DNA of 64,000 bases, taken from positions 164,167-228,166 of the forward strand of contig CAVTVU010000005.1 in NCBI GenBank assembly GCA_963738305.1, written 5' to 3'. The DNA is from JBBRHQ01 sp963738305 (GTDB lineage Bacteria > Actinomycetota > Thermoleophilia > Solirubrobacterales > 70-9). The notes under the pieces are model-generated. The model ran no database searches. It was not told where the DNA came from and saw nothing but the letters and a program-made list of their open reading frames with translations. Below are positions 43,253 to 54,185 of the stretch, in pieces. Positions within the stretch are counted from its first letter, which is position 1. Every line of letters starts with the position of its first letter. The position numbers were made by a program, and so were the translations under genes.

Positions 43253-45001
43253 ATGCTTCTTCGACGAGACCAGAATCAAGTGCTCCTGCTGACGCTCTTC
43301 GCCGTGATCGCGGGCGCTGCCACCGCGCTCTCACCCTGCGTGCTGCCGGTCCTGCCCGCGGTGCTGGCCGCGGGGGCCACCGGCGGCAGGCGGCGTCCGC
43401 TCGGCGTGGTTGCCGGCCTCACCCTCTCCTTCACATTCGCCACCGTCGCGCTGGTCTACGTGATCGACGCCCTCGGGCTGCCGGACGACATCACCCGCAC
43501 GATCGCGATCGTCGTCCTGGCCTCGTTCGGCCTGGTCCTCCTGATCCCGCCGCTGGGGGACCGTGTCGAGGCCGTCGCGAGCCGCCTGGCCGGCGCACCG
43601 CGGATCCACCGCGGCGAGGGGCTATGGTCGGGCCTGCTGCTCGGCGCCGGCCTTGGTCTCGTCTACGCTCCCTGCGCTGGGCCGATTCTCGCGGGGGTGA
43701 TCACGGTCTCCGCTTCGCAGGATCTGACAGCCGAGAAGCTGCTGATCGCCCTCGCCTACGGGGCGGGGACGGGCGCCGTGCTCTACGCGATCATGATCGG
43801 CGGCAGGAAGCTGACCGACCGCCTCGCGCCGGTGCGGGGCAAGGTCAACCCCGTGATGGGCCTCGTGATGATCGCCGTCGCCCTGATGCTGGCGACCGAC
43901 CTCGACATCCGCTTCGAGACGTTCCTCGCCCGCCACGCGCCCTCCGCGCTCGTCAACCCGACCCGCGGGGTCGAGGACAGCTCGGCGATCGCCGGCGACC
44001 TCGATGCCCTGCGCGATACGGGCCACCCGGCCCCCCGGCAGGCCGGTGCACGGCAGGCGGAGACCGGCCGCTCATTGCCGGTACTCGGCCGTGCGCCCGA
44101 GCTGGCCGACACGGGCGAGTGGTTCAACTCGCGGCCCCTGTCGATCGCCGGTCTGCGGGGCAAGGTCGTGCTGATCGACTTCTGGACCTACACCTGCATC
44201 AACTGCCTGCGCACGCTCCCTCACGTCGAGGCCTGGTACCGGAAGTACCGGCGTGACGGGCTGGTGGTGCTCGGGGTCCACACCCCCGAGTTCCCCTTCG
44301 AGCGGATCGCATCCAACGTGAAGGAGGCGATCGCCTCCAACGGGCTCACCTACCCGGTCGTCCAGGACAACGACTACGGGACCTGGAACGCCTTCGGCAA
44401 CCAGTACTGGCCCGCCAAGTACCTGATCGATGCCGACGGCAACGTTCGCTACGTCCACTTCGGCGAGGGTGACTACGGGGTGACCGAGCGGGCGATCCGC
44501 TCGCTGCTCGCCGAGCGCGGGACGCAGCATCTCGGCGCCGAGACGAGGGTTCACGCCCAGGTGGCCTCCAGGGCGGCGCTGACCCCGGAGAGCTACCTCG
44601 GCCTGGCCCGGGCCGACCGCTTCGCCGAGCCGCCGCGCCCCGGGACCCATCGCTACCGGGCGCCGGCGAGCCTGGCCCCCGACCAGCTCGCCTACGGTGG
44701 ACGGTGGACCCTGGCGCCGGAGGGGGCCACCGCGGCAGGGGGCTCCTCGCTGGACCTCGAGTTCCACGCCCGCCGGGTCTTCCTCGTGCTCGGGTCCCCG
44801 GGACAGGCGCGAAGCGCCCAGGTGCTGCTGGACGGCCGTCCGCTCCCGGACCGCCTCGCCGGCCGCGACGTCCGCGACGGTGTGCTCGAGGTCGACGCTC
44901 AGCGCCTCTACAGCCTGGTCGACCTGCCCCGGGTCGGGCACCACCGGCTGACCCTGCGGCTAGAGCCCGGCATCTCGGGCTACGCCTTCACCTTCGGCTG
45001 A
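43253..45001 (+). CDS. DipZ-like CcdA-thioredoxin fusion protein
   Basis: 582-aa membrane thiol-disulfide protein. Residues ~1-230 are a CcdA/DsbD-beta transmembrane domain with the paired redox Cys (LSPCVLPVLPAV and YAPCAGPILAGV). A linker leads to a TlpA/DsbE-like thioredoxin domain facing outside (VVLIDFWTYTCINCLRTLPH, active site C-I-N-C; VLGVHTPEFPFERIA; ATWNAF-like GTWNAFGNQYWPAKYLIDAD). The C-terminal ~150 residues are a beta-rich domain seen in M. tuberculosis DipZ. It passes electrons across the membrane to extracellular protein thiols. Confidence 0.92.
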   Translation: MLLRRDQNQVLLLTLFAVIAGAATALSPCVLPVLPAVLAAGATGGRRRPLGVVAGLTLSFTFATVALVYVIDALGLPDDITRTIAIVVLASFGLVLLIPPLGDRVEAVASRLAGAPRIHRGEGLWSGLLLGAGLGLVYAPCAGPILAGVITVSASQDLTAEKLLIALAYGAGTGAVLYAIMIGGRKLTDRLAPVRGKVNPVMGLVMIAVALMLATDLDIRFETFLARHAPSALVNPTRGVEDSSAIAGDLDALRDTGHPAPRQAGARQAETGRSLPVLGRAPELADTGEWFNSRPLSIAGLRGKVVLIDFWTYTCINCLRTLPHVEAWYRKYRRDGLVVLGVHTPEFPFERIASNVKEAIASNGLTYPVVQDNDYGTWNAFGNQYWPAKYLIDADGNVRYVHFGEGDYGVTERAIRSLLAERGTQHLGAETRVHAQVASRAALTPESYLGLARADRFAEPPRPGTHRYRAPASLAPDQLAYGGRWTLAPEGATAAGGSSLDLEFHARRVFLVLGSPGQARSAQVLLDGRPLPDRLAGRDVRDGVLEVDAQRLYSLVDLPRVGHHRLTLRLEPGISGYAFTFG

Positions 45002-45023
45002 CCCGGCGGCAGGACGCCCCGCC

Positions 45024-45072
45024 GCCGAACGCAAGGTTCCGTGACCATTGGTCACGGAAGTTGCCGTTCGGC
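45024..45072. terminator. Long bidirectional hairpin between convergent genes
   Basis: A perfect 10-bp stem TTCCGTGACC (45037-45046) and GGTCACGGAA (45050-45059) around ATT is extended outward by GCCGAACG/CGTTCGGC and CAA/TTG with small bulges. The whole dyad spans 45024-45072. It lies 23 bp after the DipZ-like gene and 10 bp from the end of the convergent methyltransferase, as expected for a shared terminator. Confidence 0.7.
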
Positions 45073-45081
45073 TGGGAGGGG

Positions 45082-45996
45082 CTAGGACCTGCGGGCCGAG
45101 AGGACCAGGTTGTAGAAGAGCTCGGGGGGCAGGCGCGGCTCCAGCAGGGACTCGTCGAGGCGCTGGAGCGCCAGGTAGCTGCGGAAGGCGAAGTGTCGCC
45201 AGGCGACCGGCACCGAGTCGGGATCTGCGCTGGCCTCCACCGAGCGCAGGCCCCAGCCCCAGGCGTTGGCGAGCAGCTCCTCGCCGCGCAGGTGGACCTC
45301 CCCGAAGCCGGCCCGTCCAAGCTCCGTGCGCAGCTGCGGGGGGGAGAAGGCGTGGACGTCCACCTCGCTCTCCAGCGCGTGGTCGTTTCCGCAGGCAGGG
45401 CCGGCCATGCGAGCGGGGTCTGCGCCGACGGCGGCGCGCCAGGCCGGCGCGAGCAGGTGCCCGGTTCGCTTCGGAAGAGCCGCCAGGCGATCGCCGTGGC
45501 GCGAGGGCTCGCCGCAGAACGCGACCGCGCCACCTGGCCGCAGCACCCGGTGAAACTCGGAGAAGGCGCGCTCGAGGTCCGGGATGTGGTGGAGGACCGC
45601 GTGGCCGAAAACGAGGTCGAAGCTGCCGTCACCGAAGGGGAGCCGCTCGGCGTCGGTGACCTCGGTCGACACCTCGAGGCCGAGGCGGTGGGCATTGGCC
45701 TCGAGCGAGGCCAGCATCCCGGGCGAGATGTCGGTGGCGGTGGCGTGGCGGATCACTCCCAGTTGCAGCAGGTTGAGCGAGAAGTAGCCGGTCCCGGCGC
45801 CGATCTCCAGGGCATCCGCGAACGGATCGCGTGGCAGCGTGCCGAGCGCCTTGCGCAGCTTCGCCCGCACCTGCCTCTGCCCGGTGGCGCCGAAGTCGAT
45901 CCCCCATTTCGAGTCGTAGGTTTCGGCGGCGACGTCGTGATAGGCGGTGTTGACCTCACGGATGCGCTCGGCGCTGGTGCCGGGGGCGGCGGGCAT
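45082..45996 (-). CDS. SAM-dependent methyltransferase
   Basis: 304 aa. Class I methyltransferase with VNTAYHDVAAETYDSKWGI at the N-terminus, the SAM motif ALEIGAGTGYFSLNLLQLGV, ATDISPGMLASLEANAHRLG, FDLVFGHAVLHHIPDLERAF and VLRPGGAVAFCGEPSRHGDR. The C-terminal ~120 residues are longer than usual and helical. The acceptor is unknown. It may belong to the same polysaccharide locus as the divergent methyltransferase, as Rv3037c does beside Rv3030-Rv3032, but that equivalence is only suggestive. Its ATG shares CATG with the divergent gene's ATG. Confidence 0.85.
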   Translation of the reverse strand: MPAAPGTSAERIREVNTAYHDVAAETYDSKWGIDFGATGQRQVRAKLRKALGTLPRDPFADALEIGAGTGYFSLNLLQLGVIRHATATDISPGMLASLEANAHRLGLEVSTEVTDAERLPFGDGSFDLVFGHAVLHHIPDLERAFSEFHRVLRPGGAVAFCGEPSRHGDRLAALPKRTGHLLAPAWRAAVGADPARMAGPACGNDHALESEVDVHAFSPPQLRTELGRAGFGEVHLRGEELLANAWGWGLRSVEASADPDSVPVAWRHFAFRSYLALQRLDESLLEPRLPPELFYNLVLSARRS

Positions 45997-46777
45997 GGCG
46001 CGGAACGATACGGCTACGTTCCGGGACCTGCCCGACTACCTGCAACAGGACCAACCCCCCGGCGTCCCGCCCCTGGCGCTGACCGGCGAGCGGACCCTCC
46101 CCGACCTGCCCGAGGAGAACTACTGGTTCCGGCGCCATCTCGTCGTCTACGAGTGGCTGGCCCGGCGCTGCCGGGGCCTGCGGGTGGCCGACCTCGCCTG
46201 CGGCGAGGGTTACGGTTCCGACGTCCTGGCGAGAGAGGCCGCCGACGTGGTTGGCGTGGACGCGAACCCGGAGGCCTTCGAGCATGCCCGGCTCCGCTAC
46301 CGCCGGGCGAACCTGCGCTTCGAGCGGACCCTGGTCGAGCAGTTCGCCGAGCCGCGCGATGCGATCGTCTTCCTGCAGACGATCGAGCACGTCGAGCAGC
46401 CGGGGGATCTGCTCGGCCGGTTCGCCGAGTTGGCCCCGGTCTCCTACGTATCGACGCCGAACCGCCTCACCCTGGCCCCGCCCGGGGCGGAGAAGTCCGA
46501 AAACCCCTGGCACCTGCGCGAGTACACGATCGCCGAGTACCGGGAGGTGCTCGAGCCGCACTTCTCCCGGGTCGAGGTCCTCGGGCTCTTCCACGCCCGC
46601 AAGCTCCGCGCCCACGAGCTGGCAATCAGGCTCGGCTGGGACCGGGTCCACCGGGCCCTGCGCATCACGGAGCCCTTCTACGAGCGCTTCACCCCCGCGA
46701 TCGCCGCCTCGGACTTCGCGCTGCGGCCCGAGAGCCTGGATCGAGCCCTGGACTTTCTCGCGATCTGCCATGCCTGA
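45995..46777 (+). CDS. Rv3030-like sugar O-methyltransferase
   Basis: About 260 aa from ATG 45995. The entry LALTGERTLPDLPEENYWFR then RHLVVYEWLARRC follows the start of M. tuberculosis Rv3030 almost word for word. The SAM motif VADLACGEGYGSDVLAREA, VGVDANPEAFEHARLRY, IVFLQTIEHVEQPGDLLGRF and VSYVSTPNRLTLAPP follow. Rv3030 lies in the methylglucose lipopolysaccharide (MGLP) cluster and is thought to 6-O-methylate glucose. The next two genes are GH57 and GT4, in the same order as Rv3031 and Rv3032, with an 8-nt overlap into GH57. Confidence 0.85.
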   Translation: MARNDTATFRDLPDYLQQDQPPGVPPLALTGERTLPDLPEENYWFRRHLVVYEWLARRCRGLRVADLACGEGYGSDVLAREAADVVGVDANPEAFEHARLRYRRANLRFERTLVEQFAEPRDAIVFLQTIEHVEQPGDLLGRFAELAPVSYVSTPNRLTLAPPGAEKSENPWHLREYTIAEYREVLEPHFSRVEVLGLFHARKLRAHELAIRLGWDRVHRALRITEPFYERFTPAIAASDFALRPESLDRALDFLAICHA

Positions 46778-48212
46778 GGAGGGAGCCTCGGGGGGGCCAC
46801 ATGCGGGCGCCTCGGTCGGGGACCTGGCGATCGTCCTCCACAGCCACATGCCGTACGTGGAGGGGTTCGGCACGTATCCGTTCGGCGAGGAGTGGCTGTT
46901 CGACGCGGTGATCCGCTCCTACCTGCCGGTGCTCGAGGTGGCCAGGGACCTGACCATGACCGTGACGCCAGTCCTCGCCGACCAGCTCGAGGACCGCGGC
47001 ACGATGGAGCGGCTGCGGGACTTCCTGGTCGAGCACCGGGTCGGCGCGGCCGGGGCCGACGCTCGTGACCTCGACCCCGAGTGCAGGCCCGCCGGAGAGG
47101 CCGAGCTGGCCCGCTACCGGCACGCACTCGAGCTGCTCGATGGGGGCGGGGGGGACGTGCTGGGGCTGTTCCGGGAGGCGCAGGAATCGGGCCTGGTGGC
47201 GCTGGCGACGTCGGCTGCGACCCACGCCGTTCTGCCGCTGCTGGCGACCCGGGCGGGAATCTCGCTTCAGATCGAGACGGGGCTCCGCTCGCACCGCCGC
47301 CGCTTTGGCTGGAAAGGGGGATTCTGGCTGCCCGAGTGCGCCTACGTCCCCGGGCTCGAGTGGCGCCTGGCCGACCACGGGGTGCGCTGGTTCTGCCTCA
47401 ACCAGAGCGCCCACGAGCCGGGCAGCGCGGCCCTCACACCGGCGGCGACCGAGGCGGGACCTGTCGCCTTCACGATCGACTGGGAGGCGGTCCAGTGGCT
47501 CTGGTCGCTCGGCGGCTACCCGTCGGGTGAGCGCTACGCGCAGTTCGCCGGGCGATCGCTGCGCGGTACGAGGATCTGGAGGATCGGCGGCGGCCCCTAC
47601 GACCCCGCGGAGGCAGAGGCCGCGGCGCGGCGCCACGCTGCGGAGTTCTGCGCGGCCGCCGCCGCCCGACTCGTCGGTTTCCGCGAGGCCGGCAACGATC
47701 GCGGCCTGCTCGTCTTCGCCGTCGACACGGAGCTGATCGGGCACTGGTGGTCGGAGGGGCCGGTCTGGCTGGCCGAAGTATTGAGGGCCGCGCCCGAGCA
47801 CGGCCTCCGCCTGCTCACCCTGCCGCGGGCGCTGGAGGAGCGGGAGCCGCGGGCGCGCCCGCTGAGGGCTTCGACCTGGGGCGAAGGGGCCGACCTGCGG
47901 ACCTGGGACTCGGCATGCGTCGCCGACCTGGCCTGGGGTGCGCGGCGAGGAGAGCTGAGGCTGTTGCGGGCGGTGGCGAGCGGCCTCGACCGAGCTGCGA
48001 CGGCCCGAGCGGCGCGCGAGCTGCTGGCGCTTCAGTCGAGCGACTGGGCCTTCCTCGACGGTCGGCGCCAGGCTGGCGAGTACGCCTTCCTGCGGGCGAT
48101 CAACCACTCGCGGGCGATGCTCGAGGCCATAGACTCCTCGGCGCCCTCCCCGGAGCCCCGCATGCGAGCCCTGGCACCCGACCTCAACCTCGCCCCGCTG
48201 CTGCGGCCGTAG
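46770..48212 (+). CDS. GH57 glycoside hydrolase (1,4-alpha-glucan branching enzyme type)
   Basis: About 480 aa from ATG 46770. The five GH57 regions are seen: LAIVLHSHMPYVEGFGTYPF, the catalytic nucleophile Glu189 in FWLPECAYVPGLEWRL, the acid Asp319 in VFAVDTELIGHWWSEG, and ADLAWGARRGELRLL with LLALQSSDWAFLDG near the end. This matches the branching-enzyme branch, including Rv3031 and Thermus GH57 enzymes. Here it probably branches or shapes the glucan made by the adjacent GT4. The frame is intact. Confidence 0.9.
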   Translation: MPEEGASGGPHAGASVGDLAIVLHSHMPYVEGFGTYPFGEEWLFDAVIRSYLPVLEVARDLTMTVTPVLADQLEDRGTMERLRDFLVEHRVGAAGADARDLDPECRPAGEAELARYRHALELLDGGGGDVLGLFREAQESGLVALATSAATHAVLPLLATRAGISLQIETGLRSHRRRFGWKGGFWLPECAYVPGLEWRLADHGVRWFCLNQSAHEPGSAALTPAATEAGPVAFTIDWEAVQWLWSLGGYPSGERYAQFAGRSLRGTRIWRIGGGPYDPAEAEAAARRHAAEFCAAAAARLVGFREAGNDRGLLVFAVDTELIGHWWSEGPVWLAEVLRAAPEHGLRLLTLPRALEEREPRARPLRASTWGEGADLRTWDSACVADLAWGARRGELRLLRAVASGLDRAATARAARELLALQSSDWAFLDGRRQAGEYAFLRAINHSRAMLEAIDSSAPSPEPRMRALAPDLNLAPLLRP

Positions 48213-48221
48213 AGGAGTGCT

Positions 48222-49415
48222 TTGACCCGCGCGCTGATCCTCTCCTGGGAGTACCCGCCGCTGATCGAGGGCGGTCTCGCGCGCCACGTCCGCAAGCTCT
48301 CCGAGGCGCTGGTCGAAACCGGCGTCGAGGTCCACGTGCTGACCCGTGGTGGTGAGGAGTCACCCGAGGAGGACGACGCGGCGGGCGTCTCGATCCACCG
48401 GATCCGCGAGCCCAAACGCCCGACCGACCTCGGCGAGTTCGTCGCCTGGGTGGAGCGGATGAACTCGGACATGCTCGCCGCCGGCGTCGAGCTGGGCGAC
48501 CGCCTCAGCTTCGACGTCGTCCACGGGCACGACTGGCTCGTCGCCAACGCCTGCGACCACCTGGCCAAGCGGTTCGGGGTCCCGCTGGTGACGACGATCC
48601 ACGCCACCGAGCACGGCCGGCACCAGGGCTGGGTCGAGCAGCATCCCCAGACCTACATCCACGGGGTCGAGCGCTGGATCACCAACCGCTCGGAGCGCGT
48701 GATCGCCTGCTCCCACTACATGCGCGAGCAGATCGTCGACATCTTCGGGGTCGAGGAGTCGAAGGTGAGCGTGATCCCCAACGGGATCGACCCCGAGGAC
48801 CTGTGCCCCCAGGACCCCGCCGAGCTGCGGCGGCTGCGCGGTGAGTTCGCCGACCCCGACCAGAAGCTGGTACTGCTGATCGGGCGCCTCGTCTACGAGA
48901 AGGGTTTCCAGCTGGCGCTCGAGGCGATGCCGAAGCTGATCGAGCAGGTCCCGGGGACCCGCTTCCTGGTCGCGGGGTCGGGGACCCACGAGGCAGAGCT
49001 GCACAAGCAGGCCGACGAGCTCGGCCTGGGCGAGGACGGCACCTTCCTCGGCTGGATCGGCGACGATGTCCTCCACTCGCTCTACGCGATCGCCGACGTC
49101 TGCGTGGTCCCCTCGATCTACGAGCCGTTCGGCCTGGTGGCGCTGGAGGCGATGGCCTCCGGCTGCCCCTGCATCGTCGCCGACACCGGCGGCCTGCGCG
49201 AGGTCGTCCCCCACGAGGAGGTCGGCCTGCGCTTCCGCGCCCGCGACCCGGAGGCGCTGGCCGAGGTCGCGACCCGGGTCCTCTCCGACGACGAGCTGGG
49301 ACGGCGCCTTGTCGCCGAGGCCTACGATCATCTGCGGCGCTTCGACTGGAACGACATCGCCGAGCAGACCTCGGAGGTCTACGAGGCGCTGCTCTCCGAG
49401 GCCGCCCCCGCCTGA
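48222..49415 (+). CDS. GT4 glycosyltransferase (glycogen synthase/Rv3032-like)
   Basis: 397 aa from TTG 48222 (TRALILSWEYPPLIEGGLAR). GT-B fold retaining glucosyltransferase with VHGHDWLVANACDHLAKRFG, TTIHATEHGRHQGWVEQHPQ, VIPNGIDPEDLCPQ and LLIGRLVYEKGFQLALEAMP. The donor-binding EX7E region is SIYEPFGLVALEAMASGCPC. In M. tuberculosis Rv3032 elongates alpha-1,4-glucan for MGLP and glycogen. The same gene order here supports a similar role. Confidence 0.92.
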   Translation: MTRALILSWEYPPLIEGGLARHVRKLSEALVETGVEVHVLTRGGEESPEEDDAAGVSIHRIREPKRPTDLGEFVAWVERMNSDMLAAGVELGDRLSFDVVHGHDWLVANACDHLAKRFGVPLVTTIHATEHGRHQGWVEQHPQTYIHGVERWITNRSERVIACSHYMREQIVDIFGVEESKVSVIPNGIDPEDLCPQDPAELRRLRGEFADPDQKLVLLIGRLVYEKGFQLALEAMPKLIEQVPGTRFLVAGSGTHEAELHKQADELGLGEDGTFLGWIGDDVLHSLYAIADVCVVPSIYEPFGLVALEAMASGCPCIVADTGGLREVVPHEEVGLRFRARDPEALAEVATRVLSDDELGRRLVAEAYDHLRRFDWNDIAEQTSEVYEALLSEAAPA

Positions 49416-49523
49416 AGGTCGAATCCGGAGCTTCCGACTCTCGACCGATCGTCGATGCTGCTTGCCCGCTACCGGCACCGCCCTATAGTCGAGTCGCCCA
49501 TCTACCGCGAACCGAGGGAGGCC

Positions 49524-51259
<1,736 letters not shown>

Positions 51260-51263
<4 letters not shown>

Positions 51264-52009
51264 GTCCCGAGGCATACGACGTGATCGGCCGCGGCTACGC
51301 AGCGGCAAGACGGGCCGACCCGAGGATCGAGGCGCGCATCCGGGCGGCCCTGGCGGACGCCCGCAGCGTTGTCAACGTCGGCGCCGGTACGGGGTCCTAC
51401 GAGCCCGCGGATCTCGAAGTAATCGCAGTCGAGCCCTCGGGCGAGATGATCGCCCAGCGGCCGCCGACCGCGGCCCGCGTCCTGCAGGGGTCGGCCGAGC
51501 GCCTGCCGCTCGAGGACCAATCGGTCGATGCTGCGATGGCGATCCTGACGATCCAGCACTGGCAGGAGCCTCATGACGGGATCGCGGAGATGCTCAGGGT
51601 GGCGAGGCAGCGGATCGTCATCCTCAGCTTCGACCCCGACTACCTGCAGACCTGGTGGATCAGCGAGTACGCGCCCGAGATCGGCGACGACGACCGTGAC
51701 AGGTTCCCCCCTCCCGGACTGCTGGTCGAGTGGCTCGGAGGTGGGGAGTCGGAGCCGGTCGAGGTGCCGGCCGACTGCACCGACCTGTTCCTGGGAGCCC
51801 TGTGGGCGCGCCCCGAGCTGGTGCTTGACGCGAACATTCGCCGATCGAACTCCGGTTTCGCACGGCTGGACCCGGAGAAGGAGGGCCGGGCCGTGTCGCG
51901 GCTCCGCGCCGACCTCGAGTCGGGCGAGTGGGATCGCCGCCACGGTGAGCTGCGCCGCCGAGCCAGCCTCGACGTGGGGGTGCGGCTGATCGTCTCCGAG
52001 CTCGGCTAG
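51260..52009 (+). CDS. Class I SAM-dependent methyltransferase
   Basis: 249 aa from TTG 51260, overlapping the RCC1 gene's stop (TTGA). The SAM motif is RSVVNVGAGTGSYEPADLEV, then VEPSGEMIAQRPPTAARVLQ, SAERLPLEDQSVDAAMAILT and IQHW, typical of UbiE/Methyltransf_11. The C-terminal half (DYLQTWWISEYAPEIGDDDR) is characteristic of a small actinobacterial subgroup. The acceptor is unknown. Confidence 0.85.
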
Positions 52010-52629
52010 GTCAGGCTCGACCGGGTCGGGGCCAGCGCAGCGCTCTCGGGACGGTCCCGCATCCGCAGGACCCGCGCCGGAACGCCGCCGACCACCGCGT
52101 TGGCGGGCACGTCCCTGGTGACGACCGAGTTGGTCCCGATCACCGAGTTGTCGCCGACCCGGATGCCACGCAGGATGCAGGCGCCGTAGCCGATCCAGAC
52201 GTTGGAGCCGACCTCGACGTCGCGCTTGTAGATGCCCTGGCGGCGGATCGGCGTCTCGACGTCGACCACGCCGTGATCGAAGTCGATGAACATCGCCCGG
52301 TCGGCGATCACGCACTGCTCCCCGATCCGCACCCGCTGGTAGGCGGAGATCGTGCATTCCTGTCCGAACACAGTCTTGTCGCCGATCTCGACCACTCCCT
52401 CGTGGCAGCGGATCTTCGTCCCGTCTCCGATCCAGACGAAGCGGCCAAGGTCGAGCCGCCCGCGTCGGCCGATCTGGATCGCCAGGCGGCGACCGAAGAA
52501 GACCATCCCGGCCGTCCTCCAGCGCCAGCCGGCGGGGGTCAGGAGCCGGCGCCACAGGTAGCGCCAGAGCAGCATCCCGTACTTCGGTGTGAGCATTCGA
52601 TTGGAGGCGAGGAATCGCAGGCGGCGCAT
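52006..52629 (-). CDS. Left-handed beta-helix acyltransferase, Rv3034c-like
   Basis: 207 aa. A basic N-terminal helix (LTPKYGMLLWRYLWRRLL) is followed by hexapeptide repeats: VWIGDGTKIRCHEGVVEIGD, KTVFGQECTISAYQRVRIGE, FIDFDHGVVDVETPIRRQGI, SNVWIGYGACILRGIRVGDN, SVIGTNSVVTRDVPANAVVG. It belongs to the maltose/galactoside O-acetyltransferase fold. The segments TPKY, IRCHEG and FDH, and the PI-QGI pattern, agree with M. tuberculosis Rv3034c, the acyltransferase-like gene of the MGLP region. It probably acylates a sugar. Confidence 0.85.
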   Translation of the reverse strand: MRRLRFLASNRMLTPKYGMLLWRYLWRRLLTPAGWRWRTAGMVFFGRRLAIQIGRRGRLDLGRFVWIGDGTKIRCHEGVVEIGDKTVFGQECTISAYQRVRIGEQCVIADRAMFIDFDHGVVDVETPIRRQGIYKRDVEVGSNVWIGYGACILRGIRVGDNSVIGTNSVVTRDVPANAVVGGVPARVLRMRDRPESAALAPTRSSLT

Positions 52630-52657
52630 CGCGGCGTGACTCTAGACTGAGCGCCGC

Positions 52658-53620
52658 ATGGCCGACGTCACCGAATCAGCCTCGCTGGCCGACCGCCTGG
52701 TGAGCGGTGACAAGCGCGCCCTGGCCCGGGCGATCACGCTGATCGAGTCCGACGACCCCGCCGGCTGGGAGCTGGTCCGCGAGGTCTATCCGAGGACGGG
52801 GAAGGCCCGGATCATCGGCTTCACCGGCCCCCCTGGCGTCGGCAAGAGCACCCTCATCGGTGCCCTGACCGGCGAGCTGCGTGAGGCCGATCGCGAGATC
52901 GCGGTGCTGTCGATCGACCCCTCCAGCCCGTTCACCCGCGGGGCACTTCTCGGCGACCGCATCCGGCTCTCCGACCACTTCCTTGACCCGGGCGTGTTCA
53001 TCCGCTCGATGGCCTCCCGCGGCGCCCTCGGCGGGCTCTCGGAGGCGGCGCTCCAGGTCGCCCTGGTGATGGACGCGGCCGGCAAGGACGACGTGCTGAT
53101 CGAGACGGTCGGGGTCGGGCAGGCGGAGATCGACATCGTCGATCACGCCGACACGATCGTCTTGGTGCTGATGCCCGGCTCGGGCGACTCGATCCAGGCG
53201 CTGAAGGCCGGCGTGATGGAGATCCCCGACGTGATCGTGATCAACAAGGCCGATCACCCGATGACCGACACGATGGTGCGCGAGGTCCGCGGCGTGCTGG
53301 CGCTGGCCAGCGACCCCGGCGACTGGCAGGTGCCGATCCTGCGCACCGAGGCCACGACGGGCGAGGGCGCGGCCGAGCTGAAGGGGAAGATCGACGAGCA
53401 CCGGGCGCTGATCGAGGCCGAGGGGACGCTGGATGAGAGGCGGGCCCGGAACCTGCGGAATGAGGTGCTGGGGATCGCCGCCTCGCGGCTGCGCCGCCGC
53501 CTTGAAGCGTCCGTCGCCGACGATGCCGAGACCGTTGCGCTGCTGGAGAGGGTTGTGAAGCGGGAGCTCGACCCGGCCAGCGCCGCCGGCGAGCTGCTCG
53601 AGCGCCAGGGCGATGGCTGA
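52658..53620 (+). CDS. meaB: Methylmalonyl-CoA mutase-associated GTPase MeaB
   Basis: G3E-family GTPase (ArgK/MeaB) that protects and reloads the B12-dependent mutase. 320 aa with Walker A GFTGPPGVGKST (~54-65), IDPSSPFTRGALLGDRIRL, RSMASRGALGGLSEAA and DVLIETVGVGQAEIDIVDHA (Walker B). VIVINKADHP is the guanine-specificity NKAD motif. The mutase itself is not in the window. It overlaps the following PRC-barrel gene by 8 nt. Confidence 0.95.
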   Translation: MADVTESASLADRLVSGDKRALARAITLIESDDPAGWELVREVYPRTGKARIIGFTGPPGVGKSTLIGALTGELREADREIAVLSIDPSSPFTRGALLGDRIRLSDHFLDPGVFIRSMASRGALGGLSEAALQVALVMDAAGKDDVLIETVGVGQAEIDIVDHADTIVLVLMPGSGDSIQALKAGVMEIPDVIVINKADHPMTDTMVREVRGVLALASDPGDWQVPILRTEATTGEGAAELKGKIDEHRALIEAEGTLDERRARNLRNEVLGIAASRLRRRLEASVADDAETVALLERVVKRELDPASAAGELLERQGDG

Positions 53621-54089
53621 GAGCGCACCCCGCCGCGGCGGGCGGCGGCTCCCGACCCTGGACCAGGCCCTGGACTGGATCAACGACGGAGTCGAGGACG
53701 TTGGCGGCTCGGGCGTGGCGCGGGTCCAGGCGATCTTCGTCGATGCGGAGGCGGGCGAGCCCGCCTGGGTGATCGCGAAGCTCGGGCGCTTCGGCAAGGC
53801 TGTGGCGATTCCGATCCATGACTGCGCGGCGGTCGCCGGTCGGGTCTGGGTCCCGCACCAGCGTGACGTCGTGCGCGGCGCGCCCAGCGTCGATCCGGAG
53901 CAGCCGTTCGCGCGCGAGCACGAGCTGGCGATCTGCGCCCACTACGGGATTCACGAGGGCCACGGGCGCGCCGCCGAGGTGGCCTCCCGCGAGCCGGGCG
54001 CGCTGACCTCGAAACCCGCCGGGGCACCCGAAGAGCGAGAAAAGGTGCCCGAAGAAAAGGCCGATCGGGACGGCGAAGTGGCGGGGTAG
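53613..54089 (+). CDS. PRC-barrel-like protein
   Basis: 158 aa. The central part (VARVQAIFVDAEAGEPAWVI, AKLGRFGKAVAIPIHDCAAV, GRVWVPHQRDVVRGAPSVDP) has the short beta-barrel pattern of PRC-barrel proteins. The ends are charged and flexible (PAGAPEEREKVPEEKADRDG). The fold assignment rests on pattern only. Coupling to meaB suggests co-expression, not necessarily shared function. Confidence 0.7.
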   Translation: MAESAPRRGGRRLPTLDQALDWINDGVEDVGGSGVARVQAIFVDAEAGEPAWVIAKLGRFGKAVAIPIHDCAAVAGRVWVPHQRDVVRGAPSVDPEQPFAREHELAICAHYGIHEGHGRAAEVASREPGALTSKPAGAPEEREKVPEEKADRDGEVAG

Positions 54090-54105
54090 GGGCGCGCCCT
54101 ACCGA

Positions 54106-54151
54106 CGTGGGGCTTCTGAACCGCGATATACGCGGGTTGAAAGGTCCCACG
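54106..54151. terminator. Nested hairpin between convergent genes
   Basis: An inner stem CCGCG/CGCGG (54121-54125, 54131-54135) around ATATA and outer arms CGTGGG (54106-54111) and CCCACG (54146-54151) form a nested dyad in the 96-bp gap between the PRC-barrel and acyl-CoA dehydrogenase genes. Probably a shared terminator; no U run is present. Confidence 0.5.
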
Positions 54152-54185
54152 TGCGCTGCCGGATCGCGGTAGCGTCGCGCGCTGC

